NCBI GenBank assembly: GCA_964473155.1
Contig: CAYYNT010000001.1
Location: forward strand, 124,001 to 188,000
Origin: JAJFUG01 sp964473155
GTDB taxonomy: Bacteria; Gemmatimonadota; Glassbacteria; GWA2-58-10
Reading direction: 5' to 3'
Length of the DNA: 64,000 nucleotides
Shown here: positions 18,376 to 26,254 of the stretch, piece after piece
How the letters are laid out: each line of letters starts with the position of its first letter
How positions within the stretch are numbered: the stretch's first letter is position 1
Notes under the pieces: model-generated
What the model was told of the DNA's origin: nothing
Seen by the model: only the letters and a program-made list of their open reading frames with translations
The model's database searches: none
Translations under genes and position numbers: made by a program

Positions 18376-19491
18376 TTATTCCCGCGGATACTTCAGACGT
18401 CCGGTGATATAGAGGTCAGGGCCGATCCTGCGGCTCTCGGAACCGGTCAGGCCCAACGGGAGAGCGCCGGGAACTCCGACAATTCCAACTCCGTGCAGCG
18501 GTCCCCCCTCGCCATACAGAAACGGAGCAATAAACAGGTGCAGACGCTGCACCAGGCGCTCCGCCAGAAAAGCGGTCGCCACCCGCCGGCCGCCCTCTAC
18601 CAGCACGCTGCAAACACCGCGCGAGGCGAGAATATCAAGCACGCCGGACAGCGGTAGCAAACCATCAGCCGCCCCATCCACCGGGCAGGTCTGAACGCCG
18701 AGTTCCTCCAGAGCAGCGGCCCTGCCGGGCCGAACCAGGGTGCGATCGTAAAGCGCAAGAGTGGGAAACTGACAGGCAGTGGAAGCCAGGCGGCTGCCCG
18801 GAGGCAATCGCAGAGCGCTGTCCAGCACCACGCGCAGCGGCTGACGGGCGCCGGGAACACCCCGCACATTGAGCAGCGGATCATCGGCCAGGACAGTCGA
18901 GATGCCCACAAGGATGCTGTCATGCCATGCGCGCAGACGCATGGCAAAACGGCGTGACAATGCAGAACTGATCCCGGTGCGGAGGCCAGGACCGGCCGCA
19001 ATCGCTCCATCCAGGCTCTGGGCCAGCTTGAGCGATACGAACGGGCGGCCGCTGCGCACCCGGTGCAGAAAAATTTCGTTCAGGCCGGCGGCAGCCTCTC
19101 GCAGCAGTCCCACCTCGACCGTTATCCCGGCCCGCCGCAGACGGTTTATTCCCCGTCCGCTGACACGCGGGTCCGGGTCGCGCATGGCCACCACCGCGCG
19201 CTCTATCCCTGCCTCTATCAGGGCGTCCGCGCAGGGCGGGGTGCGTCCGAAATGCGAGCAGGGTTCGAGGTTCATGAACATGACTGCCCCGCGGGCGCGC
19301 CTGCCGGCGCGTTGCAGGGCCAGCACCTCGGCATGCGGCTGCCCGGCCTGGTGATGCCATCCCTCTCCCACAACCCGGCCATCCCGCACCAGCACCGCCC
19401 CGACCATCGGGTTGGGCGAGGTCCGGCCCCGGCCCCTGGCCGCCAGTTCCAGTGCGCGCTGCATCCACCGCTTTTCTTCTGGGTCTCCCAC
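18376..19491 (-). CDS. ribD: Bifunctional pyrimidine deaminase / reductase RibD
   Basis: 371 residues. The N-terminal deaminase domain has PNPMVGAVLVRDG, the zinc ligands in HAEVLAL and the second site in PCSHFGRTPPC. The C-terminal reductase domain has PFVSLKLAQSLDG, ILVGISTVLADDP and LVEGGRRVATAF. It performs the second and third steps from GTP to riboflavin. The GTG at 19491 gives the usual length before the first helix (MQRALELA). It is the first gene of the rib operon; the 20 bp between it and the rubredoxin terminator leave little room for a promoter or leader, so its promoter may overlap the terminator region. Confidence 0.94.
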   Translation of the reverse strand: MGDPEEKRWMQRALELAARGRGRTSPNPMVGAVLVRDGRVVGEGWHHQAGQPHAEVLALQRAGRRARGAVMFMNLEPCSHFGRTPPCADALIEAGIERAVVAMRDPDPRVSGRGINRLRRAGITVEVGLLREAAAGLNEIFLHRVRSGRPFVSLKLAQSLDGAIAAGPGLRTGISSALSRRFAMRLRAWHDSILVGISTVLADDPLLNVRGVPGARQPLRVVLDSALRLPPGSRLASTACQFPTLALYDRTLVRPGRAAALEELGVQTCPVDGAADGLLPLSGVLDILASRGVCSVLVEGGRRVATAFLAERLVQRLHLFIAPFLYGEGGPLHGVGIVGVPGALPLGLTGSESRRIGPDLYITGRLKYPRE

Positions 19492-19511
19492 GGCTCTTTC
19501 TTTCTCCGGTC

Positions 19512-19552
19512 AAAAAAAGAAAACGCCGGGCGCAATCACGGCGCGCCCGGCG
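19512..19552 (-). terminator. Rho-independent terminator after the rubredoxin gene
   Basis: On the minus strand a perfect 10-bp GC stem (arms 19543-19552 and 19524-19533, 9-nt loop) is followed at once by TTTTCTTTTTTT. This is a textbook intrinsic terminator for the rubredoxin transcript and insulates it from ribD, which starts 20 bp on. Confidence 0.9.
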
Positions 19553-19604
19553 CTGCACTCCGGACCGCGGCCCGGTCAATATCTGGAATTGCCTCCGGCC
19601 CGGA

Positions 19605-19772
19605 TCAATCCTCGAGCGGGCTGAATTCTTCCTTACCCACGCCACAGGCCGGGCAGACCCAGTCATCGGGGAGGTCCTCGAAAGCTGTGCCTGGCTCGAT
19701 GCCCTGTGTCGGATCTCCCTCGGCCGGATCGTAGACCCAGTCACACACGTTGCAGATATATTTCTTAGCCAT
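19605..19772 (-). CDS. Rubredoxin
   Basis: A 55-residue iron protein. Its two metal knuckles are KKYICNVCDW (C7, C10) and WVCPACGVGK (C40, C43), with the family's YDPAEGDPTQGI and FEDLPDDWVCP between them. One iron is held by the four Cys. TGAGGAG lies nine bases upstream of the ATG, and a strong terminator follows, so it can be expressed alone. Rubredoxins pass single electrons, often in oxygen or peroxide detoxification in microaerobic or anaerobic cells; no partner such as rubrerythrin or a flavodiiron protein is beside it here. Confidence 0.95.
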   Translation of the reverse strand: MAKKYICNVCDWVYDPAEGDPTQGIEPGTAFEDLPDDWVCPACGVGKEEFSPLED

Positions 19773-19888
19773 CAGTCAACTCCTCAAGTGTCAGTTGAAC
19801 GGTCCGCGCCTTAAACCAGCGGCGGGAAAATAAGCTGAACATCACGGCAACACAACATAAATGAATTCCGGCGACTGATGAAACGGAA

Positions 19889-20554
19889 TCAGGCGCAGGA
19901 TGTTTCGAGCCTGGAGATCAGTAGATCGTCTATCCCCGCCAGGGATTCGAGCACCAGGTCCGCCCCGTCAAACCGGCCGTTGAACCGGTTGGCCACGCCG
20001 ATCACTTTCATGCCCGCCGCCCGTGCGGCCGTCACCCCGGCCAGGGCATCCTCCAGGACAAGGCAGCGTTCCGGAACAACCCCCAGACTGCGCGCGCCAA
20101 GAAGGTAACACTGCGGGTCCGGCTTGCCCCGCGCGACGTCATCGCCAGTTATGACAGCCTCAAACCGGCGACTCAGTCCGGTAAGCTCAAGAATCCGCCT
20201 GACATAACGGCTGTCGCCGGAAGAGACCACGGCCCGTCTCAGGCCCCGCCTCTCAAATAAGCCGATCGAATCAAGAAGGCCGGGCATAAGATCGATTCCA
20301 TGCTCTATAAGACCGAGGAAAATGGTGTTGCGTTCCTCGGACCACTGTGCGGCGCTGACCGGCAATCCCAGTCCACCGGTCAGAATCGAGGCCACATCGA
20401 CCGCCCTTTTGCCATAGACCGATTTGCGCAGCGCTTCCGGTATCTCTTCGTATTTTCTTCCGTAAGGTTCAAGCGCCAGTTCAGAGGCCCGCTGATGAAG
20501 AGGCTCTGTATCCACCATAAGTCCGTCAAGATCGTACAATACCGCTTCTAACAA
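19889..20554 (-). CDS. HAD-superfamily hydrolase, beta-phosphoglucomutase/phosphatase-like
   Basis: 221 residues. HAD motif I is YDLDGLMVDTEP (D8 nucleophile, D10 acid/base), motif II is VVSSGD, motif III K lies in GKPDPQCY, and motif IV is LEDALAGVTAA. The helical cap between residues 15 and 80 places it in subfamily IA, with sugar-phosphate phosphatases, phosphoglycolate phosphatase and beta-phosphoglucomutase. The TTG start at 20554 has AGGAG six bases upstream. Substrate cannot be told. Confidence 0.85.
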   Translation of the reverse strand: MLEAVLYDLDGLMVDTEPLHQRASELALEPYGRKYEEIPEALRKSVYGKRAVDVASILTGGLGLPVSAAQWSEERNTIFLGLIEHGIDLMPGLLDSIGLFERRGLRRAVVSSGDSRYVRRILELTGLSRRFEAVITGDDVARGKPDPQCYLLGARSLGVVPERCLVLEDALAGVTAARAAGMKVIGVANRFNGRFDGADLVLESLAGIDDLLISRLETSCA

Positions 20555-20753
20555 CCGTTCTCCTCTCTGTCAGTCTTAACCAGGTGGACCAACCTGCGCT
20601 TCGATAAATCCGGGCGGTTATAAATCCTTGCCTGTTTTTCCACTCGGTGTTAGCTTGACTTAGTATGCGGTGACACTTTCTGGTAATAAAACCACATCTT
20701 CAAATTCAGTAAGAAGATAAATTATTTATCCTGCCGATACAAGGGGCGCTCAA

Positions 20754-20894
20754 ATGACATTCGACTGGGTAACCTGGAGCATCTGGACGCTCGGATTGAT
20801 CATCCTGATAGTCTGGACTTACGTTCCTATCAAAGAGTTTTCACAGCTTATCAAGGACAGAAAACAGGGCGCGCATTCCGCAAAGAAAAACTGA
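20754..20894 (+). CDS. Small single-pass membrane protein (46 aa)
   Basis: A 46-codon frame with AAGGGGCG seven bases before the ATG. Residues 5-25 form one hydrophobic, Trp-rich helix (WVTWSIWTLGLIILIVWTYV), followed by a basic tail (KEFSQLIKDRKQ, ending AKKN), the layout of a single-pass membrane peptide with its tail in the cytoplasm. It faces the coiled-coil membrane gene convergently, 13 bp away. No family is recognised. The ribosome binding site, the sharp helix-plus-basic-tail pattern and the lack of any other gene in this interval support it as real, but expression is unproven. Confidence 0.55.
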   Translation: MTFDWVTWSIWTLGLIILIVWTYVPIKEFSQLIKDRKQGAHSAKKN

Positions 20895-20907
20895 GCCGGA
20901 AGAAAAA

Positions 20908-21483
20908 CTACTGTTTTCTGGAGAAAGAGAAAATCGACGAGCGGCTGACCGCTTCGAACTCCCGTTTCAGCCGCTCCATCTGCATTTTGGTCCTGGTCCA
21001 TTTCAAATATTCATCGTCCTTGCGCGCCAGCACACTCGAAATACCTCCCCTGAGCTGGCTGATTTCCTTCATCTTCTGGATGAACAGCGTCTTTACTCCG
21101 TTCAATTCCTTCCAGTGAGTGCGCAAGATCAATTTGCGACGCTCCACTATCTTGGTGAGTTCCCGATCCATTTCCAGATCTGCACGGTCATTTTCCTCCC
21201 TCAGGATGTCCAGGATTTCCCGAATCTCATTCCTTTTTTTATCCATTTCGAGAATCATGACATGCAGATCGCGCGTGCGCATTTTTACATCAGAACTGCA
21301 GCGGTCGATTTCAATTTGACAGGTCTCGAACCGCTTCCAGTGAGCCGCATTGTCCCGTTTTGCCACCAGATATTCAGAGCGTTTCAGGTTAAGTAACTGC
21401 TGACGGCGATGTATGCCCACGGCGAAAAAAAATATTACCGCGGATAAAATAATTGCTACAATAACACCTGCTGTTAAAGCCAT
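20908..21483 (-). CDS. Membrane-anchored coiled-coil protein, unknown function
   Basis: 191 residues. One N-terminal transmembrane helix (about 4-24, GVIVAIILSAVIFFFAVGI) is followed by an almost continuous charged helical region (28-178) rich in Lys, Arg, Glu and Leu, with hydrophobic heptad spacing that suggests coiled coil. A short tail SRSSIFSFSRK ends it. The ATG has GGGGAGAGG nearby. No family is recognised. The topology resembles small septum- or envelope-associated scaffolds, but nothing in the sequence shows a partner. Confidence 0.65.
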   Translation of the reverse strand: MALTAGVIVAIILSAVIFFFAVGIHRRQQLLNLKRSEYLVAKRDNAAHWKRFETCQIEIDRCSSDVKMRTRDLHVMILEMDKKRNEIREILDILREENDRADLEMDRELTKIVERRKLILRTHWKELNGVKTLFIQKMKEISQLRGGISSVLARKDDEYLKWTRTKMQMERLKREFEAVSRSSIFSFSRKQ

Positions 21484-21626
21484 TGACCTCTCCCCGGATT
21501 TTCTGGCGGAGGATTGGGTGTTGGATAAAAACAGGCAATATATTAAAACACTCGGGCTGGACAGGGTAGAGCATTATGAATGGAAGCAGATCGCTGCATA
21601 TAAATCAAACGAATTCCCATCCCCAG

Positions 21627-22391
21627 TCACCGTGACTTGGAGCCACTCGCAGAAGCCCGCAGCAGACGGCCGACGCTGGATAGAATCTCTCTCTCCTCAA
21701 GAGATATCTTCCCCACCATTTCAAGCCGGCCCGCAGGCAGAATCTCATCCGCCATCCGAGTATCTCCAGGTCCGAAAAGCAATACCGCTGAACCGCTCTT
21801 ATCCCTGACATATTCGAGAAGCCTGCGCCGTTCAAGCTCTTCGAGCCGGTTGTCCACGACTATCAGAGAGAATCGCCTGAAACTCATCATCCGCTGAGCC
21901 TCTCGGGCGTTGCGGGCATCGAGCACTTCAGGAGAGAGCTTTACCATGACTTCCCTTATCTGCTGGCATCCGCCGTGTTCCGGGCTGATTATCAATATGC
22001 CTGGTTTCCGGTCAGACAACCTGGCTGTCTTTCCTGCCGTGCCGGGTTCCGTGGTTCTTGCTGACCTGGTCTTCAAAAAATCGGCCAATTCCTGAAACAG
22101 AGCGCTCATTCCGGCTGCATCAAGCGGTTGAGAACCATTCTGGCCTTCTGAAATCTGATCCAGGTAGACACCGCCCTGTCCGGTGAGCAGCCAATTGGCA
22201 TTGACATTGAAATTTTCGCTCACCCGCACCAGAAAACGCGCATCCGGGCCGCGGCTGCCGGATTCATATCGCATGAGGGTAAGAGGCGAGACTCCGCAGA
22301 GCTTTCCGAATACTTTCTGGCTCAGATGGCTTTCCTTGCGGACCTGGCGAATCCTGTCCCCGAGAGTGCGGAAACTGAGTGAGTCTTCCAT
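21627..22391 (-). CDS. XRE-family HTH regulator fused to a degenerate receiver domain
   Basis: 254 residues. The N-terminal domain (about 8-75) is a Cro/CI-type HTH: LGDRIRQVRKESHLSQKVFG, VSPLTLMRYESGSRGPD, then VNANWLLTGQGG, as in phage-repressor-like regulators. A Ser/Thr/Gly-rich linker leads to a second domain (about 130-245) with the beta-alpha pattern of a response-regulator receiver: GILIISPE, SLIVVDNRLEE with an Asp in the phosphorylation position, and MVGKIS with the Lys. The usual acidic pair after strand 1 is missing (SPEHGG), so phosphorylation is doubtful. The ATG at 22391 fits the promoter at 22465-22494; a longer frame reaches past the promoter. Confidence 0.75.
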   Translation of the reverse strand: MEDSLSFRTLGDRIRQVRKESHLSQKVFGKLCGVSPLTLMRYESGSRGPDARFLVRVSENFNVNANWLLTGQGGVYLDQISEGQNGSQPLDAAGMSALFQELADFLKTRSARTTEPGTAGKTARLSDRKPGILIISPEHGGCQQIREVMVKLSPEVLDARNAREAQRMMSFRRFSLIVVDNRLEELERRRLLEYVRDKSGSAVLLFGPGDTRMADEILPAGRLEMVGKISLEEREILSSVGRLLRASASGSKSR

Positions 22392-22464
22392 TGCTGCCCC
22401 GTTCTTCCGGTGCGAGTTCAGCGGGATTGCCGAGCTGTCAGCGCCATTACGGGCGTCTGAACCG

Positions 22465-22494
22465 ATTATACCACGCATCGTAAAAGACTGTCAA
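22465..22494 (-). promoter_or_regulatory. Consensus sigma-70 promoter of the XRE-receiver gene
   Basis: On the minus strand TTGACA (22489-22494) and TATAAT (22465-22470) are both perfect consensus hexamers, with an 18-bp spacer. The expected transcription start is near 22458, about 67 bases before the ATG at 22391. Confidence 0.85.
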
Positions 22495-22524
22495 CCGTTA
22501 AATTCCAAGCGGTTAGATTAACGG
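22495..22524 (-). promoter_or_regulatory. Inverted repeat abutting the XRE gene's -35 box, candidate operator
   Basis: CCGTTAA (22495-22501) and TTAACGG (22518-22524) form a perfect 7-bp inverted repeat with a 16-bp centre. The near arm touches the -35 hexamer. XRE regulators commonly bind such dyads and regulate themselves; binding here is inferred. Confidence 0.5.
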
Positions 22525-22648
22525 CGCAAACCGGCGGGGAACGGCTTTTCAGATGCTGGCATGAGTACACCGGAATAGAGGAATGGTTCGCCGCGGTTAT
22601 TTCAAACATTATTCTGCGAGGCTTCGACTCAAGGGCAGGAACGGCGGA

Positions 22649-24181
22649 TCAGCCACGACAGCCGCGGATCAGGTGACCGGCTGTGCGCGCCGCCAGGGCC
22701 ATTACCGTGCAGGCCGGGTTCACCGCGCCGGCTGTGGGGAAAACACTGCTGTCGCAGAGGTAGAGACCGGGCGTATCGTGGCAGACGCCCCAGCGGTCCA
22801 CCACGCTATTCTCCGGATCATCTCCCATACGGCAGGTTCCCAGCGGGTGGGCGCTGCTGTCGCTGTAAGTGGTTATCTCCCAGCGCTCCGCGCCGGCGGC
22901 GCGGCAGATTTCACGGCAGGTGTTCATAGCATGCTTTCCGAGGCTGATTTCATTGTCCGACATGCGGTAGCGGACAAGAGCCAGCGGCAGACCATCCTCG
23001 TCTTTTCTTTCCGGGTCCTCCACTATCCTGTTTTCCGGTCTGGCCTGGTCCTCTCCCAGGATCGCCACCCGGATCATCCGGCTGTAGGCGGCCATCCTCT
23101 CAGTCAGTTCTCGGCCCCAGCAATCTTCGAGGTACCAGTCGGCGAAAGTCGACGGCGGAGTGACCATCATCGAGACATAGAGGGTATAGCCGCGCCTGAA
23201 ACCGGCTCCCGGCGCTCCCTCGTAGAAATCCTGCACGTTCACCCCTCCGCTGACTCCCATGTAACCGTGCACCTCCTCCCTGAAAGCGGTGGTATAACGC
23301 CCGCCCACATGCAGCATCAGGTTGCGGCCACGGATATCCCCGGTGGCCCCGAGTCCATCCGGATGCGCCGGACCGCGGCTGCGCGACAGTATGATTGGAT
23401 TGTGCAGCGCTCCGGCGCAAAGAAGGACCACATCGCTGTCCACGCTATGGCGGACGCCATCCTGATCTCTATACACCACGCCGCTTATCCTGCCGCCGGT
23501 GTCTGTCTGAATAAATAAAACCTTGCAGCCGGGACGGATATCCGCGCCGGCCGCCACGGCCAGCGGGGCCCAGGTCATCTCAGCCGAGCTTTTGTCCCCC
23601 ACCATGCAACCCTCGCCGCAGCGGCCGCAATAGGTGCATGAGGGACGCCCGCCATAAGGGCGGGACAGGATGGACGAGGGCGTGTCGGCAGGATGATAGC
23701 CCAGACGGAGCGCACCCTCGCGGAATTTCCAGGCCGCCCCGGACAGCGGATGCGCCGGGTTCGGATATGGCCCGCGCGGGACCTCGAAAATGTTGGAATT
23801 AGCGCCTGAGGCCCCTGTGACAAGCTCCACCCGGCCGTAGTACGGCTCCAGTTCACGGTAATCCAGCGGCCAGTCAACACCCGATCCGGCAATGGTTCTT
23901 GTACGGAAATCGCTTTCGTGAAGGCGGAAAAACACTCCGGCATAGAACACAGTGCTGCCGCCCACGGCCTTGGTCATGGAGGGACGGACCTGGCTGTCCG
24001 GGGCCCGGCTGACTCCGATGGGGAGCTGTTTCGCTCCGTTCCGGAAATCCCGGAACGGGCTGTACCAGGGGCCCTCCTCCAGCACCAGCACTTTCCAGCG
24101 CGCGGCGGCCAGCTCCGCGGCGGCAGTCAAACCCGCGGCGCCTCCTCCCACAACGATTGCATCGAACCGTTCCCGGCTCAT
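22649..24181 (-). CDS. GMC-type FAD oxidoreductase (gluconate/sugar dehydrogenase-like large subunit)
   Basis: 510 residues. The FAD-binding fold starts FDAIVVGGGAAGLTAAAEL (GGGAAG at 12-17). The GMC C-terminal domain has the catalytic HPLGTCRMG (about 446) and the FAD-contacting NPACTVMALAARTAGHLI. A Cys cluster C182-x2-C185-x2-C188-x3-C192 could bind an iron-sulfur cluster, as seen in some FAD-dependent sugar dehydrogenases. Its start overlaps the small-subunit stop (ATGA). With that subunit and the multihaem cytochrome upstream it probably forms a three-part periplasmic dehydrogenase that passes electrons from an alcohol or sugar to the cytochrome. It has no signal peptide, so export would be by piggyback on the small subunit. 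Confidence 0.87.
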   Translation of the reverse strand: MSRERFDAIVVGGGAAGLTAAAELAAARWKVLVLEEGPWYSPFRDFRNGAKQLPIGVSRAPDSQVRPSMTKAVGGSTVFYAGVFFRLHESDFRTRTIAGSGVDWPLDYRELEPYYGRVELVTGASGANSNIFEVPRGPYPNPAHPLSGAAWKFREGALRLGYHPADTPSSILSRPYGGRPSCTYCGRCGEGCMVGDKSSAEMTWAPLAVAAGADIRPGCKVLFIQTDTGGRISGVVYRDQDGVRHSVDSDVVLLCAGALHNPIILSRSRGPAHPDGLGATGDIRGRNLMLHVGGRYTTAFREEVHGYMGVSGGVNVQDFYEGAPGAGFRRGYTLYVSMMVTPPSTFADWYLEDCWGRELTERMAAYSRMIRVAILGEDQARPENRIVEDPERKDEDGLPLALVRYRMSDNEISLGKHAMNTCREICRAAGAERWEITTYSDSSAHPLGTCRMGDDPENSVVDRWGVCHDTPGLYLCDSSVFPTAGAVNPACTVMALAARTAGHLIRGCRG

Positions 24182-24660
24182 GACTTGCCTCTTCCGGCCG
24201 GATAGTTTCTCAACTGTGGATATCCCCTGAATTGAGTCGCAGGTATATAGCCGGTGCGGGCAAAACCGGCCGGACTGTCGTAAAACGCCCGGACAATCAG
24301 AGTGCGCGCCGTGCGGAACGAGCCGGGCCAGCCGGACGGTTTGCCAAGAAACCTTTCCAGCGCCCGGGCGCGTTCCTTAATGTCAAGCGCGCCGAACGAT
24401 CCTCCGGCGGCGCGGTCCAGATCGTTCAGCAGAACAGTCAGGCTATCGCGTTCTTCCGCCGGCAGGCCTGTCCAGGCATTTCTCAGTCTGCGGGCCGGTT
24501 CACCATCCACCCAGAGAGAGGATTCACTGTCCGGTGCAACCACAGCGGCCAGAGCCAGGAACCGCGATGAATCCTCGGCCTTGCCGCCATCTTCAGCCCG
24601 GCTCACTCCGCCGGCCAGTATCCCGGCAGCGCACGAACCGATAAAGCATCTTCTGAGCAT
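24178..24660 (-). CDS. Gluconate 2-dehydrogenase subunit 3-like exported small subunit
   Basis: 160 residues. The N-terminus MLRRCFIGSCAAGILAGG has twin arginines, a hydrophobic core and a small-residue cleavage region, a plausible Tat signal. The body matches the gluconate_2-dh3 family in its features: ALAAVVAPDSES near the start, a helical middle, and GWPGSFRTARTLIVRAFYDSP. In that family the small subunit escorts a cofactor-loaded GMC subunit through the Tat system. The gene overlaps the GMC gene by 4 bp and follows the cytochrome gene by 22 bp, supporting a complex. Confidence 0.75.
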   Translation of the reverse strand: MLRRCFIGSCAAGILAGGVSRAEDGGKAEDSSRFLALAAVVAPDSESSLWVDGEPARRLRNAWTGLPAEERDSLTVLLNDLDRAAGGSFGALDIKERARALERFLGKPSGWPGSFRTARTLIVRAFYDSPAGFARTGYIPATQFRGYPQLRNYPAGRGKS

Positions 24661-24682
24661 TATCTCTCCATCACAAACTGCA

Positions 24683-25552
24683 TCAGTGGATTACCCGGCT
24701 CTCCAGACGGTAGAAACTGTCCGGCCAAACCTCCGGAACAGGATAGTAGCGCAGTTCGACCCGTGAACCGGCGGGCGCTGCCGCCGGCTCGATCACATAA
24801 CTGGCGCTCGAATCCGCGGCCAGTCGCAGTTCCTGGCGCCAGAGGGGTTTTTTGCCATCTTTCCCGAACAAAAGAACTTCCGCGCGGCGATGTGTTCCCT
24901 GGGGGAATGCGTGGACGGACAAAAGGTTTGCCAGTGTCAGCAACAGTTGCCCCTGTGCACCGCGCTCTGCTTCGAGGCTCTGTGCCTGGCGCACAAACTC
25001 CGGATCGAGCGATCCCGGCCAGCGGTGTGAACTGTGGCTGCCGGTGGGACCGGCTCCGGAGGCCACACTGGGAGGCCCCGCGGCTTGCGGCATATGGCAA
25101 TCCTGACAGAGCGCATTCCCTTCCTGTCCCCAGGAATGGCAACCGGTGCAGAACCTGCCCTCCGAAAAAGTCTTCTCTGTGCGCGACCAGTGGGGTGCAG
25201 TCAAGGTTTTACCGGAAGAATAAGCGGTAAGATTGCGATCCATGTGGCATGATATACAGTCCACCCCGGTTTCGAGGGTGTCGGCGCGCAGGGAAGGTTT
25301 TGAACCTGTGCTGTCCGGAACGAAAGCCGCGGGAGCATGGCAGCCGCAGGATGTTCCACCCAGGCCGGTATGCACGCGCTCATCCCGCCTGAAAGCCTCA
25401 GTGTTCCAGGCCCTGGAATGAAGTGAACCGCGCCATTCCCCGGCGATGGCCTGGTGGCAGGCGCCGCAGTCTATAACACGCTGGGCGTTAAGCAGAGAAA
25501 CCAAAGCCAGTTGTAAAATTAAACCCAGGTATGTCGCAGAAAGACGAAACAC
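24683..25552 (-). CDS. Exported multihaem cytochrome c
   Basis: 289 residues with an N-terminal hydrophobic signal (about 7-22). It has four CxxCH haem motifs, at C29-H33 (CGACH), C99-H103 (CISCH), C135-H139 (CTGCH) and C149-H153 (CQDCH), plus an odd CGCH at 69-72 with one residue between the Cys. The last 120 residues lack haem sites and look like a beta domain. It resembles tetrahaem cytochrome c554-type proteins. I start at the GTG at 25552 with GGAG eight bases upstream, not the TTG at 25570. It is the first gene of the oxidoreductase operon, under the promoter at 25612-25641. Confidence 0.85.
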   Translation of the reverse strand: MFRLSATYLGLILQLALVSLLNAQRVIDCGACHQAIAGEWRGSLHSRAWNTEAFRRDERVHTGLGGTSCGCHAPAAFVPDSTGSKPSLRADTLETGVDCISCHMDRNLTAYSSGKTLTAPHWSRTEKTFSEGRFCTGCHSWGQEGNALCQDCHMPQAAGPPSVASGAGPTGSHSSHRWPGSLDPEFVRQAQSLEAERGAQGQLLLTLANLLSVHAFPQGTHRRAEVLLFGKDGKKPLWRQELRLAADSSASYVIEPAAAPAGSRVELRYYPVPEVWPDSFYRLESRVIH

Positions 25553-25611
25553 TTTAATTACTCCAAACAAGGGAATGACAATTGCGCTGAATGCAGGCAG
25601 GCTGAATGCGT

Positions 25612-25641
25612 ATTATATACCCCCCTCGCCGGGACAGTCAA
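25612..25641 (-). promoter_or_regulatory. Sigma-70 promoter of the cytochrome-GMC operon
   Basis: Minus strand TTGACT (25636-25641), 18-bp spacer, TATAAT (25612-25617). The start of transcription would be near 25605, about 53 bases before the GTG at 25552. Confidence 0.75.
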
Positions 25642-25684
25642 GCAGTGATATTTCGTGCCGATTGACACACACAGGCGGGATTGA

Positions 25685-25714
25685 TTGACAAAGTCCCTTA
25701 TGAAGTGATATTCT
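25685..25714 (+). promoter_or_regulatory. Sigma-70 promoter of the cyclic-nucleotide-binding protein gene
   Basis: TTGACA (25685-25690), 18-bp spacer, TATTCT (25709-25714). It lies 59 bases before the ATG at 25774 and diverges from the cytochrome promoter 43 bp away. A second TTGACA lies at 25662-25667 without a good -10 box. Confidence 0.55.
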
Positions 25715-25773
25715 GAAGATAGTTGAAAGTACATAATCAGCAGGACTTCTATCAGTTACAAGGAGCATGCCGG

Positions 25774-26235
25774 ATGTTCCAGAAATTAATATTGCCGGAA
25801 GACGAAAGAGAGCGGCTGCTCAATGAACTGCCTTACAGGTTCTTCTTTTCCAACTTTTCGCAGGAAGAGATTGCCCTGCTTCTTGAATGCGCCCAGCCTA
25901 TCGATTTTATGGAAGAGGACCTGATTTTCAGGGAAGGCGATATAGGGGTGCATTTTTATGTGATCCTCAGGGGCAAGGTGAATATATATAAAGAAAACAG
26001 CGGCCGTCTGCTCGCCACTCTCGGCCCGGGCAAGGTGTTCGGGGAAATGGCGGTGCTTGAAAACCAGCCGCGTTCGGCGACGGCTGTTTCAGTCACCCGC
26101 ATCGACCTGCTCGCAATCGAGGGACGCAGGCTGATGGAGGAGTATCCCCACCTGACAGTCAAGCTGCTGCATAACCTTGTCCGTGAGCTCACAGCCAAGC
26201 TCCGCGAAGCCAACCTTCTGATCGATAGTCTCTGA
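25774..26235 (+). CDS. Stand-alone cyclic nucleotide-binding domain protein
   Basis: 153 residues. The cNMP-binding barrel spans about residues 20-135: FREGDIGVHFYVILRGKVNIY, then the phosphate-binding cassette FGEMAVLENQPRSATAVS with its conserved Glu and Arg, then a C-terminal helix. There is no HTH, so it is not a Crp-type regulator by itself. AAGGAG precedes the ATG by eight bases; an upstream TTG frame is less likely. It is divergent from the cytochrome-GMC operon. Such lone domains may sense cAMP or another ligand and act on a partner protein; the partner is unknown. Confidence 0.85.
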   Translation: MFQKLILPEDERERLLNELPYRFFFSNFSQEEIALLLECAQPIDFMEEDLIFREGDIGVHFYVILRGKVNIYKENSGRLLATLGPGKVFGEMAVLENQPRSATAVSVTRIDLLAIEGRRLMEEYPHLTVKLLHNLVRELTAKLREANLLIDSL

Positions 26236-26254
26236 CTCATCCGTATCAGCAACC

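Noticed and set aside
19492..19604. FMN riboswitch before ribD
   Set aside because: Only 113 bp, mostly a terminator hairpin; none of the conserved RFN segments are present.
21627..21640. AGTCAC-n-GTGACT inverted repeat at the XRE gene's stop as a terminator
   Set aside because: Short stem with no usable loop and no T-run; probably chance.
24660..25142. 160-codon minus-strand frame inside the cytochrome gene
   Set aside because: Out-of-frame; the CxxCH motifs lie in the other frame.
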